From the NCBI RefSeq assembly GCF_001598215.1, contig NZ_BCXJ01000002.1, forward strand, positions 682,001 through 746,000: DNA of 64,000 bases, in the 5' to 3' direction. Positions 27,283 to 35,789 of the stretch are shown one piece after another (the first letter of the stretch is position 1; each line of letters begins with the position of its first letter). Made by a program: the position numbers and the translations under genes. The notes beneath the pieces were generated by a model. That model was not told the DNA's origin. It saw nothing but the letters and a program-made list of their open reading frames with translations, and made no database searches. This DNA is from Shouchella clausii (GTDB taxonomy: Bacteria > Bacillota > Bacilli > Bacillales > Bacillaceae_D).

Positions 27283-27906
27283 ATGAACATTCGCCCGCCA
27301 TTCGAAGTAGTTAGAGCAGATCAAATGCCCCATGATGCAAGAAATCAAATGGCCCATATATTTGCCGATGGATTCAGCCAATGGCTCGATTATTTCTCCA
27401 ATGACAAAAAAGTAATTGCCAACGCTTTTGCTCATATGTTCAAAATGGATCAGTTTTATGTAGCTGTATCTGGGCAGGAAATTGCAGCTATGGCCGCATG
27501 TACTGACTGCCATACCTTATCGTTACAGTTGGACAGAAAACAGCTAAGGAAATTCCTGGGCCTTTATAAAGGAGTGTTAGCAGGGATCATTTTAAAACGG
27601 GCGTTTGAAAAACCTTTTGAACATCCTCCGTCTAACACCGGATCGATTGAATTTGTTGGCACCGCTCTTAAATTCAGAAGCCAGGGGGCAGCTTCTCACC
27701 TTCTCCATACCATTATGGAAATGACACCGTTTGAGCAATACATGATAGAGGAAGTAGCCGATACCAACTTGCCTGCCATGAAATTGTATCGCAAGCTGGG
27801 CTTTGAAGAATACAAACGAAAACAGCTTTCCACCTCTGCAGCTAAAAAAAGCGGTATTCAACATATGGTTTCTTTAAGACATGTGAAAAATAAGCAAACC
27901 ACTTAG
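27283..27906 (+). CDS. GNAT-family acetyltransferase
   Basis: This 207-residue protein has the acetyl-CoA loop in EFVGTALKFRSQGAASHLL (QGAASHLL corresponds to RxxGxGxxLL). The C-terminal acceptor-side pattern is TNLPAMKLYRKLGFEEYKRK. Start 27283 follows AAGGAGAAAAATAGC. It is coupled to the TetR gene upstream. The N-terminal half is unlike common antibiotic acetyltransferases, so the substrate cannot be named. Confidence 0.8.
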   Translation: MNIRPPFEVVRADQMPHDARNQMAHIFADGFSQWLDYFSNDKKVIANAFAHMFKMDQFYVAVSGQEIAAMAACTDCHTLSLQLDRKQLRKFLGLYKGVLAGIILKRAFEKPFEHPPSNTGSIEFVGTALKFRSQGAASHLLHTIMEMTPFEQYMIEEVADTNLPAMKLYRKLGFEEYKRKQLSTSAAKKSGIQHMVSLRHVKNKQTT

Positions 27907-28111
27907 GATGATTACAGTTTATTGATAATGTATTTTGTCAGCTGTTTATTTGCAGTGATACGAACCATTTCACGGCGAGTTATGCATCATACGGGGCTGA
28001 ACGGCACGTGCAATCCACTGTGCTCCCCTCCCCTATCTATCCTCGAAAAACTGAACCTTACGGACTTGGAAAAGGCGTGCAATCGTGAGTTAAAAAAGAG
28101 AAAAACTCGAC

Positions 28112-28453
28112 TTAATTTTTTTGGTTAGCGACTCCCCATTCACATAATTCCTCCAAAACAGGTAATAATGTCTCTGCTTTTTCAGTGAGACTGTACTCGA
28201 CTTTAGGAGGGATTTGCGGATACTCTTTCCGTTTCACCATACCATCAGCTTCCAATTCTTTCAGTTGTGAACTTAATGTTTTATAAGTAATTGTTCCTAT
28301 TTGTCTTTTCAATTCATTAAAGCGAACCGTTTCGTTTTCTGCCAGAAGGTAAATAATAACCATTTTCCATTTGCCGCCAATAACAGACAATGTATAACCA
28401 AAAGGCGTATCTTGAATATGTTTCACTTTGCCTTTGTATTCAGCCATACTCAT
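28112..28453 (-). CDS. HxlR-family transcriptional regulator
   Basis: This 113-residue winged-helix protein has the HxlR signature FGYTLSVIGGKWKMVIIYLL, then RFNELKRQIGTITYKTLSSQLKELEADGMV and KVEYSLTEKAETLLPVLEELCEWG. The redox Cys usual just before the xTLxVIGGKWK motif is absent (TPF), so it is unlikely to be a thiol switch. It diverges from the arginase-like gene with a 7-bp inverted repeat between them, and probably controls it. Confidence 0.87.
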   Translation of the reverse strand: MSMAEYKGKVKHIQDTPFGYTLSVIGGKWKMVIIYLLAENETVRFNELKRQIGTITYKTLSSQLKELEADGMVKRKEYPQIPPKVEYSLTEKAETLLPVLEELCEWGVANQKN

Positions 28454-28474
28454 AAATTTACACTATCCTTTCGG

Positions 28475-28503
28475 GTAGTACCTATCAAAATAGTGCGTAC
28501 TAC
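28475..28503. promoter_or_regulatory. Inverted repeat, HxlR operator candidate
   Basis: GTAGTAC (28475-28481) and GTACTAC (28497-28503) form an inverted repeat with a 15-bp gap in the divergent promoter region, a size typical for HxlR dimers. Confidence 0.5.
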
Positions 28504-28561
28504 TTTTTTATTTGTGCCCAGTTTATACTAACCTTACTTTGAAGTAAAGGAGAGAAAAACG

Positions 28562-29419
28562 ATGACACAAAAAACAGTACGCCTATTAATGCCCCAATGG
28601 CAAGGGGGAAACAATCCTAACTACTTTTTTGGAGCCGAACTGCTTGCTTGGCTTGCCCCAAACAATGATCAACCTCTTATTCGTGTGCCTGTTCATGCTT
28701 ATGATGGAACCCCTCTTGTAAACAAGAATGGTACGTATGGGAGAAAACAATTACTTGAACAATTAGTAGCTGCTCAACATATTATTGATGCTCATAAGCC
28801 AGATCGCATCGTTATGTTTGGTGGTGACTGCTTAGTCGAACAAGCGCCATTTGCTTATTTAAACGAACGATACGGCGGGGATTTAGGCTTAATTTGGATT
28901 GATGCTCATAGTGATTTGGGTAGAATTGTCGGGTATGACTACGGGCATACATTACCGCTTGGAAATCTTTTGGGAGAAGGAGATGAAGAGTTCGCAAAAC
29001 ATGTAAAAATCCCTCTAAAGCCTGAAAATGTTTTTATAGCGGGTTTAGATACTCCTACAGAACAAGATTTAGAAATCGTCCAAAGACTAGAAATTAAAAC
29101 AGCTGGGTCAAATGAATTACTGAATAGTACTGAACCTTTAAAAGAGTGGATTAAATCAAGCAATATAAAGCACCTTGCTATTCATATTGATTTAGATGTC
29201 CTTGACCCAAAAGCATTCCGATCTTTATTATTCGCTAACCCTGAAGCGCCTTATGATTTCTCCGCTGCAGGAACGATGGAGATACCGCAATTACAGAGTC
29301 TGATTAAAGAACTATCTAAAGAAACAAATGTCGTTGGATTAGGGATAACGGAGCATATGCCGTGGGATGCTATTAATTTAAAGAACTTACTTCGGGAAAT
29401 CCCACTATTAAATGAGTAA
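28562..29419 (+). CDS. Arginase-family (ureohydrolase) protein
   Basis: This 285-residue protein has the ureohydrolase metal motifs: GGDC (87-90), DAHSD (114-118) and DLDVLDP (from about 210). These should bind two manganese ions. The first motif has Cys where arginase and agmatinase have His (GGDH), so it is a divergent branch whose substrate is not necessarily arginine. AAAGGAGAG precedes the start. Control by the divergent HxlR regulator is likely. Confidence 0.82.
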   Translation: MTQKTVRLLMPQWQGGNNPNYFFGAELLAWLAPNNDQPLIRVPVHAYDGTPLVNKNGTYGRKQLLEQLVAAQHIIDAHKPDRIVMFGGDCLVEQAPFAYLNERYGGDLGLIWIDAHSDLGRIVGYDYGHTLPLGNLLGEGDEEFAKHVKIPLKPENVFIAGLDTPTEQDLEIVQRLEIKTAGSNELLNSTEPLKEWIKSSNIKHLAIHIDLDVLDPKAFRSLLFANPEAPYDFSAAGTMEIPQLQSLIKELSKETNVVGLGITEHMPWDAINLKNLLREIPLLNE

Positions 29420-29700
29420 GTTTTACTATTTTACGCTTTGATGTGACTGTATAAAAAGAGTCCCTTCCAAAACGATGAACGCTCATGTCACTGGTAGTCC
29501 ACTCTCGCCACTGATGACATGAGCGTTTATCCGTTAGCACAGGTTCATAGTTACTGTACGTAGTGCCTATTTAGCCTCTCCTACAAAAAAGCTCACCCCT
29601 ACACTTCCTTCGACTGGATCAAGCGGCAATTTGGTTAACACTTTGCCTATGTTCTTAACAAAAATAAATCCTGTATGTCATTCAAAATGAAAATTAGGGA
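29420..29700. other. Gene-free stretch with a long hairpin
   Basis: AACGCTCATGTCA (29478-29490) and its exact complement (29515-29527) enclose a 24-base loop. There is no T-run. It may end the arginase-like transcript weakly. The rest shows no coding signal. Confidence 0.55.
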
Positions 29701-29731
29701 TTGAACGCCACGTTACGTGCTGTTTTATAAT
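29701..29731 (+). promoter_or_regulatory. MerR-type promoter and operator
   Basis: TTGAAC (29701-29706) and TATAAT (29726-29731) are separated by 19 bp, the overlong spacer typical of MerR-activated promoters. The spacer holds the perfect palindrome CACGTTACGTG (29709-29719). Confidence 0.75.
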
Positions 29732-29765
29732 AAATCCAATCACTTAGATTTGAAGGAGGCTAGTA

Positions 29766-30506
29766 ATGTACACAATCGGCCAGCTTTCCAAAAAAACAGG
29801 CGTTACAGTTAGAACACTTGACTACTATGACGAGATTGACTTGCTGAAACCTGCTGCCGCCACTGAAGGCGGCCACCGTTTGTATGGCGATCAAGAAGTA
29901 ATGCGTTTGGAGCAAATTTTAGCGTTAAAGTATTTAGGATTCTCCTTAGAAAAAATTCAGTTTATTCTGAGGGAACCTCCCCCATCGTGGGAAACAGCGC
30001 TTACCGAGCAGCTGTTAATGGTCGATGAAGAAAAGAAAAGGCTGGATGATCTTCAACGCTCATTGCAAGGGATTTTATATTCAATTCAGATTGAAAAACA
30101 GGTGAATTGGCCCCTAATTTTTGGCGTTATGCAAATGTTTCAGCAAGGTGAACGAGAAGCAATAAAAGTGCTCGATCGGTATATGAGCCGGGAGCAGCAA
30201 GAAAAAATGCTGTCTGTTAATATGGATCAGCAAAAATTGGATCGGTGGGTAGCGCTTATTTATGAAATCCGGGAAAACATCCATGAACGACCTGACTCTC
30301 CGATCGCCCAAAAACTTGCTGAACGCTGGATGGAAGGAACCTATGAAATGTTTGGGCATGATGACGAATTTTTAGGCAATGCCTGGAACGCAATAAAAGA
30401 GGAAAGTAACGGTGTTATGTTTTATCCGATGACCAAGGAAGTGGTTGATTTTATTACAGAAGCGATCAAGGAAAAGGAAAGAAAGGCAGGTGAATCGAAC
30501 GCATGA
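29766..30506 (+). CDS. MerR-family activator, TipA-like
   Basis: This 246-residue regulator has a MerR HTH (1-70): YTIGQLSKKTGVTVRTLDYYDEIDLLKP, then GGHRLYGDQEVMRLEQILALKYLGFSLEKIQ. A coiled dimer helix (about 78-110) follows, then a TipAS-like C-terminal domain (about 120-240) that in relatives binds thiopeptides or other drugs. AAGGAGG precedes the start. It overlaps the ABC ATPase start by four bases (ATGA), and the upstream promoter has a 19-bp spacer, so it should autoactivate the operon when it binds drug. Confidence 0.88.
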   Translation: MYTIGQLSKKTGVTVRTLDYYDEIDLLKPAAATEGGHRLYGDQEVMRLEQILALKYLGFSLEKIQFILREPPPSWETALTEQLLMVDEEKKRLDDLQRSLQGILYSIQIEKQVNWPLIFGVMQMFQQGEREAIKVLDRYMSREQQEKMLSVNMDQQKLDRWVALIYEIRENIHERPDSPIAQKLAERWMEGTYEMFGHDDEFLGNAWNAIKEESNGVMFYPMTKEVVDFITEAIKEKERKAGESNA

Positions 30507-31441
30507 ATGCAGCGATTCAGTTGAAAAAGGTTAGAAAAACGTACGGGAAAAAAAGAAAAGCGATTCAAGATTTGTCGTTAACGATAGCGGAAGGAGACAT
30601 TTATGCTTTGCTAGGACCGAATGGTTCTGGCAAATCAACAACGTTTCGCATCCTGACCACCTTGGCATCAGCCGATCAAGGGGAAATCCGCTATTTTGGT
30701 TCTTCCAAAATCAATAAACAAACGATCGGATGTGTCGCCCAAAACTCAGGTGTCGATCCGACAGCAACAGGAAGGGAAAACTTAATGCTCCAAGGCAGAA
30801 TTTACGGCCTGCCTAAGAAGGCGCTTAAAGAAAGAGTAAATGAGCTGCTTACTGTCTTTCATTTGCAAGAGGCTGCCGATCGACTGAGCAAACATTACTC
30901 TGGCGGGATGAAAAGAAAGCTGGACCTCGCAATGGGGATTATTCATCGCCCGAAGCTGCTTTTTCTTGATGAACCGACTACCGGACTTGACCCCGAATCT
31001 CGTGCGGAGCTATGGCAAATGATCAAGCAGTTGCAAAGCGATGCTGGTATGACGGTTTTGCTGACGACTCATTATATGGAAGAAGCCGACGAGCTAGCTG
31101 ACCGGATCGCATTTATGAATGAAGGCAGAATCGTTACTGAGGGAACGCCAGAGGAGATGAAAAACAAGGTTGGCGGGGACACGATTACGATCCAATGCCG
31201 AGAAGCTCAAGTGGCTGCGCAAGTGCTCGCTGTAGCTTATCACGTTCAACAGCCGGAAACCCAAGATGAATTCACATTGCATGTCGTCACAGAGAACGGA
31301 GCTGAGAAGCTCCCCAATGTTATCAGACTACTGGAAAAACAACATATACCAGTAGATTCTATAAAGGTATCAAGACCGGATCTTGGTGATGCCTACTTGT
31401 TGTATACAGGCAAAACATTAAGGGAGGAAGAGACTTCATGA
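30503..31441 (+). CDS. Drug-exporter ABC ATPase, DrrA-like
   Basis: This 312-residue ATPase has Walker A GPNGSGKST (about 36-44), Q-loop VAQNSGVDPTATGRENL, signature YSGGMKRKL and Walker B LLFLDEPTTGLDPESRAEL. A C-terminal extension is typical of DrrA/CcmA drug exporters. It overlaps both neighbours by four bases (ATGA), so the three-gene operon is translationally coupled. Confidence 0.9.
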   Translation: MNAAIQLKKVRKTYGKKRKAIQDLSLTIAEGDIYALLGPNGSGKSTTFRILTTLASADQGEIRYFGSSKINKQTIGCVAQNSGVDPTATGRENLMLQGRIYGLPKKALKERVNELLTVFHLQEAADRLSKHYSGGMKRKLDLAMGIIHRPKLLFLDEPTTGLDPESRAELWQMIKQLQSDAGMTVLLTTHYMEEADELADRIAFMNEGRIVTEGTPEEMKNKVGGDTITIQCREAQVAAQVLAVAYHVQQPETQDEFTLHVVTENGAEKLPNVIRLLEKQHIPVDSIKVSRPDLGDAYLLYTGKTLREEETS

Positions 31442-32211
31442 AGCTGTTTACGGATACAGGATGGGTATTCATGCGTTATTTGAGAGGCTTGCTCCGCTCC
31501 CCGTTTGTATTAATCATAACAGTGGTACAGCCAATGTTGTGGATGATTCTGTTCGGCCATGTCTTTTCCAGCATAGGGAGTATTCCTGGTTTTGCTGCCA
31601 GCTCTTATATCGATTATCTTGGGCCAGGGATTGTGATGATGAGCACGATGATGGCTGGGGCATACAGCGGCATGGGCGTACTGAGCGACTACAAAGATGG
31701 AGTGCTTGACCGGTTGTTGATTTCACCGATAAGTCGTCTTGCTTTGCTGCTCGGCTCTTTACTGCAAGATGCATTGACCTTATCCTTTCAGGCTGCGCTT
31801 ATGATTGGTGTCGCCGCGATACTAGGGGCCAGCTTTAGTGGAGGACTGTTAGGCATTGTCCAGCTCATCTTGATTGCCGTGCTGCTAGGGCTTGCGATGG
31901 GCGCCTTATCCATCTCACTTGGGTTGATCGTCCGCAACGAATCTAGCTTAACGGCTGCCGTCAGCTTTGCGACGATGCCTTTATTGTTTCTGTCAGGCTT
32001 GTTTATGCCTTTGCAATTAGTGCCCCATTGGGTTGAGGTCATCGCCCGTTTCAACCCGCTAAATTGGGCGGTTGAAGCAGGACGGGAGGTGCTTGGCGCT
32101 CAGCCGGATTGGAGCCTTGTACTACAACACGGAAGTTACCTGGCCCTTCTCTTTGCAGCCTCATGTCTGCTTGTTGTTGGAGCATTTCGCCATTATCAGC
32201 GGTTGATTTGA
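31438..32211 (+). CDS. ABC-2 permease, DrrB-like
   Basis: This 257-residue permease has six transmembrane helices and the ABC-2 signature DYKDGVLDRLLISPISRLALLLGSLLQD. The C-terminal helix pair carries FLSGLFMPLQLVPHWVEVIARFNPLNW, the usual DrrB pattern. It works with the ATPase upstream as a drug exporter. The drug is unknown; the TipA-like regulator suggests a macrocyclic or peptide antibiotic. Confidence 0.88.
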   Translation: MKLFTDTGWVFMRYLRGLLRSPFVLIITVVQPMLWMILFGHVFSSIGSIPGFAASSYIDYLGPGIVMMSTMMAGAYSGMGVLSDYKDGVLDRLLISPISRLALLLGSLLQDALTLSFQAALMIGVAAILGASFSGGLLGIVQLILIAVLLGLAMGALSISLGLIVRNESSLTAAVSFATMPLLFLSGLFMPLQLVPHWVEVIARFNPLNWAVEAGREVLGAQPDWSLVLQHGSYLALLFAASCLLVVGAFRHYQRLI

Positions 32212-32278
32212 ACAAACGAAGGATCAAGGAAAAAAATCACGTATCGACATAAATTTCACCATGCCTGAACGCCTAGAA

Positions 32279-32341
32279 CCACCATTTAAGTGAATAGCAT
32301 CTCCGTTGTAATATGGATGGAGAGCATTCACCAAATGGTGG
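32279..32341. terminator. Long imperfect hairpin, probable bidirectional terminator
   Basis: CCACCATTT (32279-32287) and AAATGGTGG (32333-32341) extend through GTGAAT/ATTCAC and CTCC/GGAG. The T-run CCTTTTT follows on the plus strand. It separates the convergent permease and VOC genes. Confidence 0.65.
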
Positions 32342-32366
32342 CGTTCCTTTTTACAAGAACTTGCAT

Positions 32367-33278
32367 TTAGTTCCCTTCAAATGAGTTCTTCAGCTCTTCA
32401 ATATTAAATTTTTTCATCTGAAGAAAGGTCTGAGTAAGACGATCTTGCTGCGCTCTCGTCCCCGTCTGCATCATCTCTCCCAGAACGGTCGGCCACACTT
32501 GCCACGAGACACCATACTTGTCCTTCAACCAGCCACATTGCTCTGCTTTCGGGTCGGCTGATAGTTTGTCCCAATAGTAATCAATTTCATCCTGGTTTTC
32601 GCAACAGATTAACAAAGAGATCGCTTCATTAAAACGATAAGCATGGGATTCTGCACTGTCCATAGCGACAAACCACTGATTTCCAATCTGGTAGTCTGCG
32701 TACATGACCGTCCCCTCTTTATCAGGTTCCATACCTGCCGAGTAACGCTCAATTTCGCCGAGGCGTGAATTTGCGAATACCGAGGCATAGAAGTCTCTAG
32801 CTTCTTCCGCCTTGCCCCACATATCTCCGACAAACATCATCGCCGGAATAATAAAAGGACGTTCCTCATCAACAGGATCAGACAGGATAAGTTGCCATGT
32901 CACACCATACTTATCTTGTATCCAACCGTAGCGCTTACTGAATGGGTATTCCTGAAGCGGCATCAACACTGTACCCTCCTCAGACAATTTTCCCCACAGC
33001 TCATCAAGCTTTTCCCGGGCATCTTCATCTTTGGAAGGATGAAAGTTCAAAAAGAATGAAATCGACGGATTGAACTGGAAATAAGGTCCAGCGCTTATCG
33101 CCATAAATGAATATCCTGCAATTTCAAAAGAAACCTCGTCGCTATCTCCTGAAGGCGTATTTCGAATTGTTGTCCTATTTGTGATCCTGCCATTTGGAAA
33201 AATCGAAACATAAAATTCCGCTGCCTCTACAGCCTCCTTGTCAAACCATAAATGCGGAACAATTTGCTGATTGTTCAT
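32367..33278 (-). CDS. Two-domain VOC-superfamily (PhnB-like) protein
   Basis: This 303-residue protein has two vicinal-oxygen-chelate units. The first (about 1-135) opens [26 protein letters not shown] and has [11 protein letters not shown]. The second (about 145-290) has [24 protein letters not shown] and [11 protein letters not shown]. This is the PhnB/3-demethylubiquinone methyltransferase-like family, annotated from fold only and with no methylation role. The two units end in the same GVxWQ motif. A small-molecule binding or detoxification role is plausible near so many exporters. Confidence 0.85.
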   Translation of the reverse strand: MNNQQIVPHLWFDKEAVEAAEFYVSIFPNGRITNRTTIRNTPSGDSDEVSFEIAGYSFMAISAGPYFQFNPSISFFLNFHPSKDEDAREKLDELWGKLSEEGTVLMPLQEYPFSKRYGWIQDKYGVTWQLILSDPVDEERPFIIPAMMFVGDMWGKAEEARDFYASVFANSRLGEIERYSAGMEPDKEGTVMYADYQIGNQWFVAMDSAESHAYRFNEAISLLICCENQDEIDYYWDKLSADPKAEQCGWLKDKYGVSWQVWPTVLGEMMQTGTRAQQDRLTQTFLQMKKFNIEELKNSFEGN

Positions 33279-33539
33279 GTAATCCCTCCTCCATTTGTCC
33301 CTTCAAACTTGTTCTGGTCTCTAGTTTATCGTAAGTGACAAATGAGGATTTCTTTTCAGTTGCTATCTTTCCTATGTTTTAATCCCATTCTGATGTCGAT
33401 GGAGATTGACTGTTGCCTCGAAAACGTTGAACGGTACACAGGTAATTCCAATCTCAGTGTATCATCACTAGCCTTCTATTATTCTGATATCACACTTGTT
33501 GACAATTCCTTTAGACCTCGCCTGCTTGCCCTGTTGATT

Positions 33540-34274
33540 TCACGCAATGATCTTTCTTCGAAAAAAGTGGTTACCCAATAAGAATGCTGCAATTAGGCTG
33601 ATCCCGATCCATGCATACAAGCTGTATTCGTCAACTCGCGGAGCGAAAGGAGTCCCTTGGGGCATCATCGCATAAAAGGGCAAGAGAAAAGGAAACCACA
33701 TGCCATATAGAGAGTGAAGTCCGGATAGGACAATGTTTGGCAACACGCAAGCAACGTTAATGCTAAATGCAATACCAAAGCTGCTTAAGCGAGACGAAAA
33801 CCATAATTGAAGCGCCGCCAACGGCAAAATGCTGATCCAACCACTTAAGAAACTGCTAAACACCATTACCCAATCCAAGTCTCCTTCTACGCCAGTGATG
33901 AAGCCTGTGGCAATAGCAGTACCAATGAAGGCTAGTTGAATAATAGCTAAAATCAGCCCCAATATGATCCATTTTGCAGCATATATTTGGGTCAGCGAAT
34001 AAGGCATGACGAACAACTGCTTCCAGCCTCCCGACCTATGTTCATACGTGCATAGAAGAGCTGCCAGAATCCCGGAGAATAGCGGGAAGAAAAACATGGA
34101 ATGGAAATTATACACAACCATTAAAAAATGGGGCCAATTCGGAGCATAATATTCCTGCAACATATCTAAATCGCTGACGCCCAATGACATATTCACCAAC
34201 AAGTCAGCGGCGATCAATAGCACAATAAGACGCCACTGTGTTTTTGCCACCTCTGCAACCATTAATTTTTTCAT
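33540..34274 (-). CDS. ABC-2 permease, lantibiotic-immunity MutG-like
   Basis: This 244-residue protein has six transmembrane helices. It opens VAEVAKTQWRLIVLLI and has CTYEHRSGGWKQLFVMPYSLTQIYAAK, the conserved cytoplasmic segment of LanG/LanE permeases. It lies 12 bp after the second permease of similar size. The order ATPase-permease-permease with an OmpR/HisKA pair upstream matches lantibiotic immunity LanFEG. Confidence 0.78.
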   Translation of the reverse strand: MKKLMVAEVAKTQWRLIVLLIAADLLVNMSLGVSDLDMLQEYYAPNWPHFLMVVYNFHSMFFFPLFSGILAALLCTYEHRSGGWKQLFVMPYSLTQIYAAKWIILGLILAIIQLAFIGTAIATGFITGVEGDLDWVMVFSSFLSGWISILPLAALQLWFSSRLSSFGIAFSINVACVLPNIVLSGLHSLYGMWFPFLLPFYAMMPQGTPFAPRVDEYSLYAWIGISLIAAFLLGNHFFRRKIIA

Positions 34275-34286
34275 GTTTTCACCATC

Positions 34287-34988
34287 CTACCACTCGATCC
34301 TTGTAAAGTGCCGCACTCCAGCCAGCAAGAACAACACCCCTGTAACAACGCCTGCCACAACCCATTGCTTGTGATCCGGAATTAACGGAGACGCTAGCGA
34401 GGGGTAAGCCCAGGGAAAAACGTGCATCATTTCCATATTGGATCTAGCAAGAAACAAACTCGATATCGATCCAGCAATTCCAAATCCGATCGAAATCGAC
34501 TGGTTGGAAAAAGCAGTAGACAGCCAAACTTGAACAACGATAAAACCACCTGCTGCAAGTAGACAATAAAACGGTTGTTGGAACATAAAGTCCCATGGGA
34601 TTGTCTCGTTCGAAGCCAGTTTCCACATCACCGCTGTCCCAGCAATAATCAGTAAAACTTCAAAAGCAACCAATAGGAAAACAACGATAAATTTAGCAAT
34701 TAGGATGTTCCGCTTAACAGCGGGTAGGGCAATAAGCAGCTTCCAGCCTTTCGCCTCATGTTCAGTAGAAGCAGTTACGCTTGCGAGAATAGTGATGCTA
34801 AGCATTAAGGTTATCGATAGAAAAAAGTACTGGACGGCAAATATGGAAAATACGCCTCCGACTCCTTCCCGATAATTGAAGTACCAAAGACCACCGACCA
34901 TCGTAAGAAGGAAAAGAGCAGCTAAAGCCGGAAATAAGAGGCAAAATCTTCTCAGTTTCAGCCATTCTACTTGTATTAGTTTCATCAT
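34287..34988 (-). CDS. ABC-2 permease, lantibiotic-immunity MutE-like
   Basis: This 233-residue permease has six helices. It opens MMKLIQVEWLKLRRFCLLFP and carries STEHEAKGWKLLIALPAVKRNILIAK, the family's conserved loop. It overlaps the ATPase stop by four bases (ATGA). With the next permease it should form a heterodimeric export or expulsion channel for a membrane-inserted peptide. Confidence 0.78.
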   Translation of the reverse strand: MMKLIQVEWLKLRRFCLLFPALAALFLLTMVGGLWYFNYREGVGGVFSIFAVQYFFLSITLMLSITILASVTASTEHEAKGWKLLIALPAVKRNILIAKFIVVFLLVAFEVLLIIAGTAVMWKLASNETIPWDFMFQQPFYCLLAAGGFIVVQVWLSTAFSNQSISIGFGIAGSISSLFLARSNMEMMHVFPWAYPSLASPLIPDHKQWVVAGVVTGVLFLLAGVRHFTRIEW

Positions 34989-35716
34989 AGGCTTCTCCCT
35001 TGCCCTGTCATCTCTAAGAAAATTTGTTCCAATGACAATTCGCCGCCTTTTTCCTGCAGTGAAGCCAAGGTGCCTTGATAGATTAATTGGCCCTCATGAA
35101 TAACCCCCACATGTTCAGCTATTTGCTCGATTTCATAGAGAAGATGGCTAGATAGAAGGACCGTCATCCCCAATTTTTCTGGAATACTTTTGATAAATGA
35201 ACGAATTTCCTGAATGCCGGAAGGATCAAGCCCATTCGTAGGCTCATCTAATATGAGTAACTTCGGACGATGGACAATCGCCATCGCGATTCCCAATCTT
35301 TGCTTCATCCCTAAAGAATAATGCTTTACCTTCTTGTCAGCTTGATTTTCTAAATGGACTAATTCTAACGTCTCTATAATCTGCGCTTCCGGAACATCCA
35401 ATAACTTGGCGACAATTCTCATATTCTGGTATCCCGATAAATGCCCATAGTAAGAAGGTGTTTCAATTAAAGCACCTACCTGGCGCAAGATCGAAATGCG
35501 TTCCTGCGGAAAATGCTTGCCGAACACGCGGATCATGCCGCGATCAGGCTTGATCAGCCCGAGAATCATCTTCATCGTCGTTGATTTCCCTGCTCCGTTC
35601 GCCCCTAGAAAACCATAAATCGAACATCGGGGCACCTTTAAACTCACACCGTCTACCGCGGCGTGAGCTCCATATGTTTTTGTCAATTCCGTTGTTTCCA
35701 GCACATACTCTTCCAT
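34985..35716 (-). CDS. ABC ATPase, lantibiotic-immunity MutF/LanF-like
   Basis: This 243-residue ATPase has Walker A GANGAGKST, signature YSLGMKQRLGIA and Walker B LLILDEPTNGLDPSG. SLGMKQR in place of SGGM is typical of BcrA/LanF-type peptide exporters. The first part (ETTELTKTYGAHAAVDGVSL) matches that family. A tandem 11-bp repeat lies 48 bp upstream, and the sensor kinase gene ends just beyond it. Confidence 0.85.
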   Translation of the reverse strand: MEEYVLETTELTKTYGAHAAVDGVSLKVPRCSIYGFLGANGAGKSTTMKMILGLIKPDRGMIRVFGKHFPQERISILRQVGALIETPSYYGHLSGYQNMRIVAKLLDVPEAQIIETLELVHLENQADKKVKHYSLGMKQRLGIAMAIVHRPKLLILDEPTNGLDPSGIQEIRSFIKSIPEKLGMTVLLSSHLLYEIEQIAEHVGVIHEGQLIYQGTLASLQEKGGELSLEQIFLEMTGQGRSL

Positions 35717-35763
35717 TTTTCTTCACCTCTTGCTATTGTTTGCTTCTCTTCTACAATAGCGGT

Positions 35764-35785
35764 GGAAAGTAAACGGAAAGTAAAC
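35764..35785 (-). promoter_or_regulatory. Tandem 11-bp direct repeat, candidate response-regulator site
   Basis: GGAAAGTAAAC occurs twice head to tail (35764-35774 and 35775-35785), or GTTTACTTTCC twice on the minus strand. The 11-bp period is right for an OmpR-type dimer. It lies right after the kinase stop and upstream of the ATPase gene. Confidence 0.65.
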
Positions 35786-35789
35786 GATT

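Noticed and set aside
27922-28128. Possible 68-residue gene after the GNAT gene
   Set aside because: It has no ribosome site and no family likeness, and it extends into the 3' end of the HxlR gene on the opposite strand. A decayed coding piece remains possible.
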